Shown here: positions 53,274 to 61,583 of the stretch, piece after piece
Layout: every line of letters begins with the position of its first letter
Numbering within the stretch: the stretch's first letter is position 1
Assembly (NCBI RefSeq): GCF_042683405.1
Contig: NZ_JBHUJS010000003.1
Coordinates: 248,001-312,000 of the forward strand
Length of the DNA: 64,000 nucleotides
DNA from: Telluria sp042683405
Lineage (GTDB): Bacteria > Pseudomonadota > Gammaproteobacteria > Burkholderiales > Burkholderiaceae_D
Reading direction: 5' to 3'
Notes under the pieces: model-generated
What the model was told of the DNA's origin: nothing
Database searches by the model: none
Seen by the model: the letters and a program-made list of their open reading frames with translations, nothing else
Translations under genes and position numbers: made by a program

Positions 53274-54353
53274 TCAGTCGGGATCACGGAAGCGGGTGGC
53301 GATGGCGCGGAATTTTTCTTCGACGGCCAGCATCGCATCCACCACCTCTGGGTCGAAATGCTCGTCGCTGCCCTGGCGGATCAGTTCCACCGCAGTCTCG
53401 TGAGTGAACGCGGGACGGTAGCGGCGCCTGGAGATGAGCGCATCGTACACGTCGGCCACTGCCATCAGGCGCGCGGCGACCGGGATCGCGTCTCCCGCCA
53501 GCCCTTGCGGATAGCCGCTGCCATCCCACTTTTCCTGGTGCGCGTGCGTGATTTCGCGGGCGTAGCGCAGGAAGGTATTCGAGGCGCCCAGCGCGCGTTC
53601 GACCGATGCGATCGCGTCGCGGCCGAATACGGTGTGCTGCTTCATCACGTTAAATTCTTCCGCCGTGAGCTTGCCCGGCTTGAGCAGGATCGCGTCCGGC
53701 ACGCCCACCTTGCCGATGTCGTGCAGCGGCGCGGCCTTGAACATCAGGGTGATATTTTCGTCCGTCAGCTCGGGCGAGAAGCGCGGGTTGAAGCGCAGCT
53801 CCTTCGCCAGCGCCGCCACGTAGTGCTGCGTGCGCAGGAGGTGGTTGTGGACATTGTCTTCCTTGTGCTCAGCCAGTGCGGCCAGCGCCAGGATGGTCGC
53901 CTCGTGCACCTGGGCCAGGTCCCGGCCGCCGCTGCCGGCCTGCAGCAGCGCGCCGAGCTGCTTGATGCGTGAGCCGGATTGCGACAGGCGCGCATGCGCG
54001 CCGACGCGGGCGCGCAATGCATGTGCGTCCGCAGGATCCGTCACCACGTCGGCGGCGCCGTCGGCAAATGCCTGGTCCGCATCTGCCGCATCGGCCACCA
54101 TGATCACGGCGATATCGGCAGTCAGGAAGTTGGCCTTGAGCTCGCGGCAGGCGGTGTGGGAATCGATGTCGCAGAGCGAGGCGTCCAGCACGATGACGTC
54201 CGGACGCGGCAGCTGGTTGGCGACCGACAGCGCTTCGCGCGCGCTGGCAGCCATGCGCAGCTGGTGCTTTCCATGCAGCGCTTCCCTGATCGTCTCCGCG
54301 CGCCTGTCATTCGCTGCTGCGACCAGGACGGTCGCTTCCAAGTTCGTCGTCAT
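53274..54353 (-). CDS. HD-GYP response regulator (probable cyclic-di-GMP phosphodiesterase)
   Basis: A 359-residue two-domain protein. Residues 1-125 form a receiver domain with the phospho-acceptor D57 (VIVLD), although the usual acidic pair near the N-terminus reads N15-D16 and the usual DxxMPxMxG motif after D57 is lost. Residues 145-350 form an HD-GYP domain: H211-D212 (LHDIGKVGVPD), the second His group (ITHAHQEKWDGSGYP, H270/H272) and the GYP tripeptide G280-P282, then LMAVADVYDAL. HD-GYP domains break down cyclic-di-GMP. AGGAGG 5 bases before ATG 54353 fixes the start over an upstream ATG at 54377. No histidine kinase adjoins it. Confidence 0.93.
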   Translation of the reverse strand: MTTNLEATVLVAAANDRRAETIREALHGKHQLRMAASAREALSVANQLPRPDVIVLDASLCDIDSHTACRELKANFLTADIAVIMVADAADADQAFADGAADVVTDPADAHALRARVGAHARLSQSGSRIKQLGALLQAGSGGRDLAQVHEATILALAALAEHKEDNVHNHLLRTQHYVAALAKELRFNPRFSPELTDENITLMFKAAPLHDIGKVGVPDAILLKPGKLTAEEFNVMKQHTVFGRDAIASVERALGASNTFLRYAREITHAHQEKWDGSGYPQGLAGDAIPVAARLMAVADVYDALISRRRYRPAFTHETAVELIRQGSDEHFDPEVVDAMLAVEEKFRAIATRFRDPD

Positions 54354-54525
54354 CTCGCCTCCTCGCGCGGCAATCATACCTGTTCCGGCAGCCGGGAGGT
54401 AGCCGTCAGCTTCGGCGGGCCGCTTGCCCCGCCATGTATCAGTTTTTTTACAAATCGGCGCACCGTCCCTGAATGGCTGAGTTTAGAATGCCTGGTTAGT
54501 CTGTCCACAAACTGCCAGGGTAAAT

Positions 54526-56898
54526 ATGCTTCGACTGCCATTCTGCATCGCCGTCCTCTGCCTCGCATCTTCCGCCATCGCCGCGGATCCTTTCGATGAC
54601 AAATTCCGCCAGCTCGACGAGCTGCTGCCTGCCGCCGGCGCGGTGCGCACCGCATCGGGCGCGCCGGGCCACGCCTACTGGCAGCAGCGGGCCGACTACA
54701 AGATCCGCGCGACGCTCGATGAGGCGAACCGTTCGATCAAGGGTTCCGAGACCGTCACCTACTACAATAACTCGCCGGACACGCTCGACTACCTGTGGGT
54801 GCAGCTGGACCAGAACATCTACCGCCGGGATTCCGATGCGGTCAGCACGGGCGTGGCGCCATCGCGCGACGCATGGGCCAAGGCCAAGGGCGCGGACGAC
54901 GGCATGAAATTCACCGGCCTGCGCAACATCCTGGAATCGCGCACCTTCGAAGGCGGCTTCAATATCCTGTCGGTGAAGGGCGAGAACGGCGAGCCGCTGC
55001 GCTACGTCATCAACAAGACCATGATGCGCATCGACCTGCCTCGCCCGATGAAGCCGAACAGCCGCGTGTCGTTCTCGGTCGAATGGAACTACAAGATCAA
55101 TGAGCAGAAGGTGCTGGGTGGCCGTGCCGGCTACGAGCATTTCAAGGAAGACAAGAACGACCTGTTCGAGATCGCGCAGTTCTTCCCGCGCATGGCTGCC
55201 TACTACGACAGCTACGGCTGGCAGCACAAGCAGTTCCTCGGTTCGGGCGAGTTCACGCTGGAGTTCGGCGACTACGACGTGCAGATCACCGTCCCGGCGG
55301 ACCACATCGTCGCCTCCACCGGCGACCTGCAGAATCCGGGCGCGGTGCTGACTGCCGCCCAGCGCGAGCGCCTGCAGCAGGCCCGCACCGCGAAGAAGCC
55401 GGTGCTGATCGTGACGCAGAAGGAAGCGGAAGCGGCGGAAAAAGTGCGCAGCAGCGCCACCAAGACCTGGCACTTCAAGGCGAAGAACGTGCGCGATTTC
55501 GCGTTCGCGTCGAGCCGCAAGTTCATCTGGGACGCGCAGGGTGTGCAGAGCGGCCCGCACAAGGTGATGGCGATGTCCTTCTATCCGAAGGAAGGCAATC
55601 CGCTGTGGGAGCGCTATTCCACCGAATCGATCATCCACACCATCGAGCAGTACAACAAATACTCGTTCGACTATCCGTACCCGGTCGCGATCTCGGTCAA
55701 CGGCCCGGTCGGCGGGATGGAATACCCGATGATCTCGTTTAACGGCCCGCGCCCTGTCAAGGACAAAAAGACCGGCGAGCTGACCTACTCCAAGCGCACC
55801 AAGTACGGCCTGATCGGCGTGATCATCCACGAGGTGGGCCACAACTACTTCCCGATGATCGTCAATTCGGACGAGCGCCAGTGGACCTGGATGGACGAAG
55901 GCCTGAACACCTTCCTGCAGTCGATCGCGCAGCGCGCATGGGAAGAGAACTATCCGCTGTACCGCGGGGACGCACGTGCAATCACGTCGTACATGGCGAG
56001 CCGCAACCAGGTGCCGATCATGACGAACTCCGAGTCGCTGCTCCAGTTCGGGAACAACGCGTACGCCAAGCCGGCGGCGGCGCTGAACATCCTGCGCGAG
56101 ACGATCCTCGGCCGCGAACTGTTCGACTTTGCATTCCGCACCTACTCCGAGCGCTGGAAGTTCAAGCGCCCTACCCCGGCCGACTTCTTCCGCACGATGG
56201 AAGACGCGTCCGGCACGGACCTCGACTGGTTCTGGCGCGGCTGGTTCTACACCACCGACGCGGTGGACATCAGCATCGACGGCATCAGCGAGTATGGCGT
56301 CTCGACCAAGAATCCGGAAACCGAAAAGGCGTGGCAGAAGGCGCAGCAGGATGCCGAGCCGGAATCGATCTCCGACCAGCGCAACAAGGGCATGCCGCGC
56401 CGCGTGGACGCGCATCCTGAGCTGAAGGACTTCTACAACGAACACGACGACTTCACGGTCACGAACAAAGACCGCAACAAGTACGCCGAGACGATGGAGA
56501 AGCTGGAGGATTGGGAGAAGGCGCTGCTGGCACAGGGCAAGCACCTGTACCTGGTCGACTTCAGCAACAAGGGCGGGCTGGTGATGCCGCTGATCCTGGA
56601 GATCGAACTCAAGAGCGGCAAGAAGTACATCGAGCGCGTGCCTGCCGAAGTGTGGCGCTACTCGCCGAAGAAGATCACCAAGGTGCTCGTGACCGACGAG
56701 CCGATGGCCGGCCTGACGCACGACCCGTACTGGGAGACTGCCGACATCGACCAAGATAACAACTCCTGGCCGCGCAAGCCGACCAAGTCTCGCCTGGAAC
56801 TGTTCAAGTCGGAAGATGGCCCCGACATGATGAAGGACTTTAACACCCCGCTGAAGAAGGCCGGCGAGGCGAAGGCCGAGACTCCGGCTTCCAACTAA
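54526..56898 (+). CDS. Secreted M1-family zinc metallopeptidase, copy A
   Basis: A 790-residue exported aminopeptidase-type enzyme with signal peptide MLRLPFCIAVLCLASSAIA. Residues about 45-260 form the N-terminal beta-sandwich (YWQQRADYKIRATLDEANRSIKGSETVTYYNNSPDTL). Substrate-binding GPVGGMEYPMISFNG stands in place of the canonical GAMEN. The zinc site is HEVGH (435-439) with the third ligand E458 after 18 residues (QWTWMDEGLNTF). The C-terminal part contains an extra beta stretch near residues 620-760 (KKYIERVPAEVWRYSPKKITKVLVTDEPM). A second gene of the same kind follows 82 bases later. A GGGGAC repeat lies in the spacer. It probably trims peptides in the periplasm. Confidence 0.94.
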   Translation: MLRLPFCIAVLCLASSAIAADPFDDKFRQLDELLPAAGAVRTASGAPGHAYWQQRADYKIRATLDEANRSIKGSETVTYYNNSPDTLDYLWVQLDQNIYRRDSDAVSTGVAPSRDAWAKAKGADDGMKFTGLRNILESRTFEGGFNILSVKGENGEPLRYVINKTMMRIDLPRPMKPNSRVSFSVEWNYKINEQKVLGGRAGYEHFKEDKNDLFEIAQFFPRMAAYYDSYGWQHKQFLGSGEFTLEFGDYDVQITVPADHIVASTGDLQNPGAVLTAAQRERLQQARTAKKPVLIVTQKEAEAAEKVRSSATKTWHFKAKNVRDFAFASSRKFIWDAQGVQSGPHKVMAMSFYPKEGNPLWERYSTESIIHTIEQYNKYSFDYPYPVAISVNGPVGGMEYPMISFNGPRPVKDKKTGELTYSKRTKYGLIGVIIHEVGHNYFPMIVNSDERQWTWMDEGLNTFLQSIAQRAWEENYPLYRGDARAITSYMASRNQVPIMTNSESLLQFGNNAYAKPAAALNILRETILGRELFDFAFRTYSERWKFKRPTPADFFRTMEDASGTDLDWFWRGWFYTTDAVDISIDGISEYGVSTKNPETEKAWQKAQQDAEPESISDQRNKGMPRRVDAHPELKDFYNEHDDFTVTNKDRNKYAETMEKLEDWEKALLAQGKHLYLVDFSNKGGLVMPLILEIELKSGKKYIERVPAEVWRYSPKKITKVLVTDEPMAGLTHDPYWETADIDQDNNSWPRKPTKSRLELFKSEDGPDMMKDFNTPLKKAGEAKAETPASN

Positions 56899-56905
56899 GG
56901 CCAAT

Positions 56906-56929
56906 GGGGACTGTCCGGGTGACAGTCCC
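56906..56929. repeat. GGGGAC-type paired palindrome, copy 8
   Basis: GGGGACTGTCC-GGGT-GACAGTCCC folds as one stem in the 82-base spacer between the two M1 peptidase genes. Confidence 0.65.
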
Positions 56930-56980
56930 TTTCACTTTTCCCGGCTGTCGCCGGGACCCGCACAACTACCGAAACGCTCC

Positions 56981-59359
56981 ATGAAACGCCTCCCCGCCAC
57001 CCTCGCGACGCTCTTCCTCTCGGTCTCCGCTTTCGCAGCAGATCCCTTCGACGACAAGTTCCGCCAGCTCGACGAGCTGCTGCCGACGCCCAACGAGGTG
57101 CGCAACGCCTCCGGCGCGCCGGGTCACGGCTACTGGCAGCAGCGCGCCGACTACCGCATGCGTGTCACGCTCGACGAAGCGAAGCGCGCGATCAGCGGCG
57201 CAGGCACGGTCACCTATTACAACAACTCGCCGGACACGCTCGACTACCTGTGGGTCCAGCTGGACCAGAACATGTTCCGCGCCGATTCGGACAACCGCAG
57301 GGTCGCGACCGCGCCATCGCGCGAAGCCTGGGCCAAGGCGAAAAGCAGCGGTGACGGGCTCGGTTTCGAAGCGCTGCGCTTCATGCTGGACACCCGCACC
57401 TTCGAAGGCGGCATCACGGTGGGCAAGCTGGCCGGCGCGGATGGCAGGCCCCTGCTCCACACCATCAACAAGACGATGATGCGGATCGACCTGCCGCAGC
57501 CGCTCAAGCCGGGCGCGCGCTTTACGTTCAGCCTGGAGTGGAGCTTCAACATCCCCGAGATGAAGGTGCTGGGCCGCCGCTCGGGCTACGAGAAATTCGA
57601 CGACAAGAACGACATCTACGAGATCGCGCAGTTCTTCCCGCGCATGGCCGCGTACTACGACCAGAAGGGCTGGCAGAACAAGCAGTACCTGGGCGACGGC
57701 GAGTTCACGCTGGAGTTTGGCGACTACGACGTGCAGGTCACGGTGCCGGCGGACCACATCGTCGCGTCCACCGGCGAGCTGCAAAATCCGGGCGCGGTGC
57801 TGACGGCGGCCCAGCGCGAGCGCCTGGAACAGGCGCGCACCGCCAAAAAGCCGGTGCTGATCGTGACGCAAAAGGAAGCGGAAGCGGCGGAAAGAGTGCG
57901 CAGCAGCGCCACCAGGACCTGGCACTTCAAGGCGAAGAACGTGCGCGATTTCGCGTTCGCGTCGAGCCGTAAGTTCATCTGGGATGCGCAGGGTGTGCAG
58001 AGCGGCCCGCACAAGGTGCTGGCGATGTCCTTCTATCCGAAGGAAGGCAATCCGCTGTGGGAGCGCTACTCGACGCAGTCGATCATCCACACGATCGAGC
58101 AGTACAACAAGTACTCGTTCGACTACCCGTACCCGGTCGCGATCTCGGTCAACGGCCCGGTCGGCGGCATGGAATACCCGATGATCTCGTTCAACGGCCC
58201 GCGTCCGACCAAGGACAAGAAGACCGGCGAGCTGACCTACTCCAAGCGCACCAAGTACGGCCTGATCGGCGTGATCATCCACGAGGTGGGCCACAACTAC
58301 TTCCCGATGATCGTCAATTCGGACGAACGGCAGTGGACCTGGATGGACGAGGGTCTGAACTCGTTCCTGCAATCGCTCGCCGAACGGGCTTGGGAAGAGG
58401 ACTTCCCTTCGCGCCGCGGCGACGCGCGCTTCATCACCTCGTACATGGCGAGCCGCAACCAGGTACCGGTCATGACGAACGCCGAGTCGACCCTCCAGCG
58501 CGGCAACAACGCCTACGCCAAGCCGGCGGCGGCGCTGAACATCCTGCGCGAGACCATCCTTGGCCGCGAACTGTTCGACCACGCGTTCCGCACTTATTCC
58601 GAGCGCTGGAAGTTCAAGCGCCCGACGCCGGCGGACTTCTTCCGCACGATGGAAGACGCGTCCGGCACGGACCTCGACTGGTTCTGGCGCGGCTGGTTCT
58701 ACACCACCGACGCGGTGGACATCAGCATCGACGGCATCAGCGAGTACGGCGTCTCGACCAAGAGCCCGGAAACCGAGAAGGCGTGGCAGAAGGCGCAGCA
58801 GGACGCCGAACCGCCATCGATCTCGGAAGTGCGCGACAAGGACATGCCGCGCCGCGTCAACGTGCGTCCTGAGCTGAAGGACTTCTACAATGAGCACGAC
58901 GACTTCACGGTCACGAACAAGGACCGCAACAAGTACGCCGAAACGATGGACAAGCTGGAGGACTGGGAGAAGGCGCTGCTGGCGCAGGGCAAGCACCTGT
59001 ACCTGGTCGACTTCACCAACCACGGTGGACTGGTGATGCCGCTGATCCTCGAGATCGAACTCAAGAGCGGCAAGAAGTACATTGAGCGGGTGCCTGCCGA
59101 AGTATGGCGCTACTCGCCGAAGAAAATCACCAAGGTCATCGTGACCGACGAGCCGATGACCGGCCTGACGCAGGACCCGTACTGGGAGACTGCCGACATC
59201 GACGTCGACAACAACGCATGGCCGCGCAAGCCGACCAAATCGCGCCTGGAACTGTTCAAAGCGGACGACGGCGAGGACATGATGAAGGATTACCGCACGC
59301 CGCTGAAGAAGCAGGAAGCGAAGGCGGACAAAGCGGCGCCGGAAGCGAAGGTGGAGTAA
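56981..59359 (+). CDS. Secreted M1-family zinc metallopeptidase, copy B
   Basis: A 792-residue tandem paralogue of copy A with signal peptide MKRLPATLATLFLSVSAFA. The zinc site is HEVGH (434-438) followed by WTWMDEGLNSF. From about residue 215 onward the two proteins are nearly identical apart from scattered changes; before that they differ more (for example GKLAGADGRPLLHTINK against SVKGENGEPLRYVINK). Near-identity extends to silent codon positions in 57893-58080 versus 55440-55625. The C-terminus diverges again into a Lys/Ala/Glu-rich tail. The small secreted protein gene starts on the base after its stop codon, so those two are coupled. Confidence 0.94.
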   Translation: MKRLPATLATLFLSVSAFAADPFDDKFRQLDELLPTPNEVRNASGAPGHGYWQQRADYRMRVTLDEAKRAISGAGTVTYYNNSPDTLDYLWVQLDQNMFRADSDNRRVATAPSREAWAKAKSSGDGLGFEALRFMLDTRTFEGGITVGKLAGADGRPLLHTINKTMMRIDLPQPLKPGARFTFSLEWSFNIPEMKVLGRRSGYEKFDDKNDIYEIAQFFPRMAAYYDQKGWQNKQYLGDGEFTLEFGDYDVQVTVPADHIVASTGELQNPGAVLTAAQRERLEQARTAKKPVLIVTQKEAEAAERVRSSATRTWHFKAKNVRDFAFASSRKFIWDAQGVQSGPHKVLAMSFYPKEGNPLWERYSTQSIIHTIEQYNKYSFDYPYPVAISVNGPVGGMEYPMISFNGPRPTKDKKTGELTYSKRTKYGLIGVIIHEVGHNYFPMIVNSDERQWTWMDEGLNSFLQSLAERAWEEDFPSRRGDARFITSYMASRNQVPVMTNAESTLQRGNNAYAKPAAALNILRETILGRELFDHAFRTYSERWKFKRPTPADFFRTMEDASGTDLDWFWRGWFYTTDAVDISIDGISEYGVSTKSPETEKAWQKAQQDAEPPSISEVRDKDMPRRVNVRPELKDFYNEHDDFTVTNKDRNKYAETMDKLEDWEKALLAQGKHLYLVDFTNHGGLVMPLILEIELKSGKKYIERVPAEVWRYSPKKITKVIVTDEPMTGLTQDPYWETADIDVDNNAWPRKPTKSRLELFKADDGEDMMKDYRTPLKKQEAKADKAAPEAKVE

Positions 59360-59866
59360 ATGTTCAAGCGGATCATTCAAGCGGCCGTGCTTGCGGCGGC
59401 CCTCATCGGCGCTGGCCCTGCGCTCGCGCACCGCTTCCATGCGGGCATGACGGACGTCACGCAGAACGCCAGGAGCGGCAGCATCGAAATCGTCCACGCC
59501 TACATGGCGCACGACCTCGAAGCGCTGCTGGCGCACCTGAACAAGGGCCAGTCCGACCTCACCCAGCCGGAGGACGAGGCGGCGCTGCGCGACTACATGG
59601 CGCAGCGCTTCTACCTGCTCAGCGCCGACAACAAGCGGATCCCGGTGCGTTGGGTCGGCATGAACGCCAGCGCCGACATGGTGCTCGTGTACCAGGAGAT
59701 CGAGAAGACCCAGCTGTCCGCGGTTGCGCGCGTCCACCACACCGTGCTCACGGACCTGCTGCCGGACCAGCGCAACACCGTCAACATCGTTCGCGACGGG
59801 CAACGGCGAAGCCTCACGTTTTCCGAAAGCGCCGGCGAACAGGACGTCGCCACCGCCGCCAAATAG
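59360..59866 (+). CDS. Small secreted protein, DUF6702-like partner of M1 peptidases
   Basis: A 168-residue exported protein with signal peptide MFKRIIQAAVLAAALIGAGPALA and a mature start HRFHAGMTDVTQN. The body (GSIEIVHAYMAHDLEALLAHLN, YLLSADNKRIPVRWVGMNASADMVLVYQEIEK, NTVNIVRDGQRRSLTFSE) resembles the DUF6702 family, often encoded beside M1 peptidases as I recall. Its ATG directly follows the peptidase stop, so translation is coupled. The N-terminal HRFH could bind a metal, but this is a guess. Function is unknown; an accessory subunit or inhibitor of the peptidase is one option. Confidence 0.78.
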   Translation: MFKRIIQAAVLAAALIGAGPALAHRFHAGMTDVTQNARSGSIEIVHAYMAHDLEALLAHLNKGQSDLTQPEDEAALRDYMAQRFYLLSADNKRIPVRWVGMNASADMVLVYQEIEKTQLSAVARVHHTVLTDLLPDQRNTVNIVRDGQRRSLTFSESAGEQDVATAAK

Positions 59867-60174
59867 CCCTTTGCGCTAGATCAAACCCGGGGTCAGGCCT
59901 GTCTCCCCCCTGGTGCCTGACCCCCGGTTTGCGAAATCTCAAGCGCGGGGTCAGGCACCAGGGGGATGGCAGGCCTGACCCCGGGTTTGCGTTTTCTCAA
60001 GCGGGTGTGATGGGTGGGGAACGTTACGGTAGAAATACGGTCTAGCGTGCTCGGGGGTAATAACTTATCGTTAGTAAGATTAACCAAGACAAACAAAACG
60101 TGTTTTTACCGACACTCGTATAAGATCGCGGGCAAGGGTTGCTATAGAACACTACGATAAGGAAGTTCCCAAGC
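59867..60174. other. 308-bp spacer with nested inverted repeat and efflux-operon leader
   Basis: This holds the large nested repeat at 59883-59988, then an AT-rich stretch leading to the efflux operon. A TATAAG (60119-60124) could be a -10 but lacks a matching -35. An imperfect CTTA...TAAG symmetry lies at 60064-60078. No ORF is supported. Confidence 0.6.
59883..59988. repeat. Balanced nested inverted repeat of the GGGGTCAGGC family
   Basis: Outer arms 59883-59901 and 59970-59988 are perfect 19-bp complements (AAACCCGGGGTCAGGCCTG). Inner arms 59906-59924 and 59947-59965 are also perfect 19-bp complements (CCCCCTGGTGCCTGACCCC). Four unpaired bases on each side separate inner from outer stems, and a 22-base loop closes the structure. 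A related half lies at 45909-45945. Confidence 0.9.
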
Positions 60175-61569
60175 ATGAGTCACTTCCGCCTGAGCGCGGC
60201 GGCTACGCTTGCGCTGATGCTGTGCGCCTGTGCGGCGCCGCTGCCCCCGCACGATGCGGCGGGTGGCGCGCCGGCGCAGTGGCAAGCGCCGCTGCCGCAT
60301 AACGGGAGCGTGGCCGACCTGTCCAGCTGGTGGCGCGTGCAGGGCGATCCGCTGCTGGCCCAGCTCGTCGAATCGGCCCAGGCGAATAGCCCTACCATTG
60401 CCAGCGCGGCCACCAGGATCGCGCAGGCGCGCGCGCAGCGTACCGCGGCCGGCGCCGCGCTATTGCCTTCCCTCGACGCTGCCGCCAGCGCCGTGCGCTC
60501 GTCGCAGCAGAGCGTGATGCCGATGGGGACGACCACGCAGGCGGCGCTGCAGGCGTCGTGGGAAATCGACTTGTTCGGGGCGCGCAGGGCGGAACGTGCG
60601 GCGGCGGCGGCGCGCGTCGATGGCGCGCACGCCGGGTGGCATGCGGCGCGCGTGTCGGTGGCGGCTGAAACGGCGAAACGCTACTACGCCTTGCGCGCCT
60701 GCGAGCAGCTGCTGTCGGTGGCGACACGCGATGCAGCTTCCCGTGCCGATACGGCGCGCCTCACCGACCTGAGCGCGGCGGCCGGGTTCCAGGCGCCGGC
60801 GACGGCCGCGCTGGCGCGTGCGAGCGCGGCGCAGGCGTCGGCCCGCGCGACCGAACAGCGCGCGCAATGCGACTTCGACGTCAAGGCGCTGGTCGCGCTC
60901 ACCGCTATCGGTGAACCTGATTTGCGCGCCCGGCTGCGCTCCGCACCGGGCACGCCGCCCGCTCCCCTCGCATTCAATACCATTCCCGCGCAGTTGCTGG
61001 CGCAGCGGCCGGACGTGTTCGCGGCCGAGCGCGAAGTCGCTGCGGCCAGCGCGGACGTCGGCAGCGCGCAGGCGCAGCGCTATCCTCGCCTGGCGCTTCA
61101 AGGCTCTGTCGGCGTGGGGAATTTCCGCGCCGGCGGAAGCGACACCACGGCCGATACGTGGAGCATCGGGCCGGTGGCGCTGACGGTGCCGGTCTTCGAT
61201 GGCGGGCGCCGGCGCGCGAATGTGGAGGCGGCGCGTGTGCGCTATGACGAAGCGGTGTCGACCTACCGCGCGACCGCACGCCAGGCGGTGCGCGAGGTGG
61301 AGGAGACGCTGGTCACGCTGGCCAGCACTGCGGCGCGCGCGGCCGATGCGCAGGCTGCCCTCGCAGGCTACCGCGCGGCGTTCGTGGCGGCGGAGGACCG
61401 CTACCGCAACGGGCTTGGCAGCCTGATCGAACTGGAGGACGCGCGCCGCACCCTGCTCGCGGCGGAGAACGCGGTGATCGTGCTCGAACAGCAGCGCAGC
61501 AGCGCGTGGGTGGGCCTGTACCGCGCCGCCGGCGGTGGCTGGAACAGCGCAACACCAGGACAGCAGTAA
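60175..61569 (+). CDS. Outer-membrane efflux lipoprotein (OprM/NodT-like)
   Basis: A 464-residue outer-membrane channel of the tripartite RND system. A lipoprotein signal is present (MSHFRLSAAATLALMLCACAAP, lipobox around LMLC or LCAC). Two repeats of long helices follow: SPTIASAATRIAQARAQRTAAGAALLPSLDA and QRPDVFAAEREVAAASADVGSAQAQRYPRLALQGSVG, the latter a hallmark of the NodT family. The C-terminal helix region ends with VLEQQRSSAWVGLYRAAGGGW. AAGGAA precedes the ATG by 8 bases. It is the first gene of the efflux operon, followed after 14 bases by the periplasmic adaptor. Confidence 0.94.
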   Translation: MSHFRLSAAATLALMLCACAAPLPPHDAAGGAPAQWQAPLPHNGSVADLSSWWRVQGDPLLAQLVESAQANSPTIASAATRIAQARAQRTAAGAALLPSLDAAASAVRSSQQSVMPMGTTTQAALQASWEIDLFGARRAERAAAAARVDGAHAGWHAARVSVAAETAKRYYALRACEQLLSVATRDAASRADTARLTDLSAAAGFQAPATAALARASAAQASARATEQRAQCDFDVKALVALTAIGEPDLRARLRSAPGTPPAPLAFNTIPAQLLAQRPDVFAAEREVAAASADVGSAQAQRYPRLALQGSVGVGNFRAGGSDTTADTWSIGPVALTVPVFDGGRRRANVEAARVRYDEAVSTYRATARQAVREVEETLVTLASTAARAADAQAALAGYRAAFVAAEDRYRNGLGSLIELEDARRTLLAAENAVIVLEQQRSSAWVGLYRAAGGGWNSATPGQQ

Positions 61570-61583
61570 TCACGGAACCAGAC

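Noticed and set aside
56966..59803. Minus-strand open frame of 945 codons opposite the second M1 peptidase
   Set aside because: A similar antisense frame exists opposite the first copy only because the two genes are paralogues; the sense strand carries the zinc motif and signal peptide.
59883..60006. Possible CRISPR array in the GGGGTCAGGC repeats
   Set aside because: The units are inverted with respect to one another, there are no regular unique spacers, and no cas genes are present.
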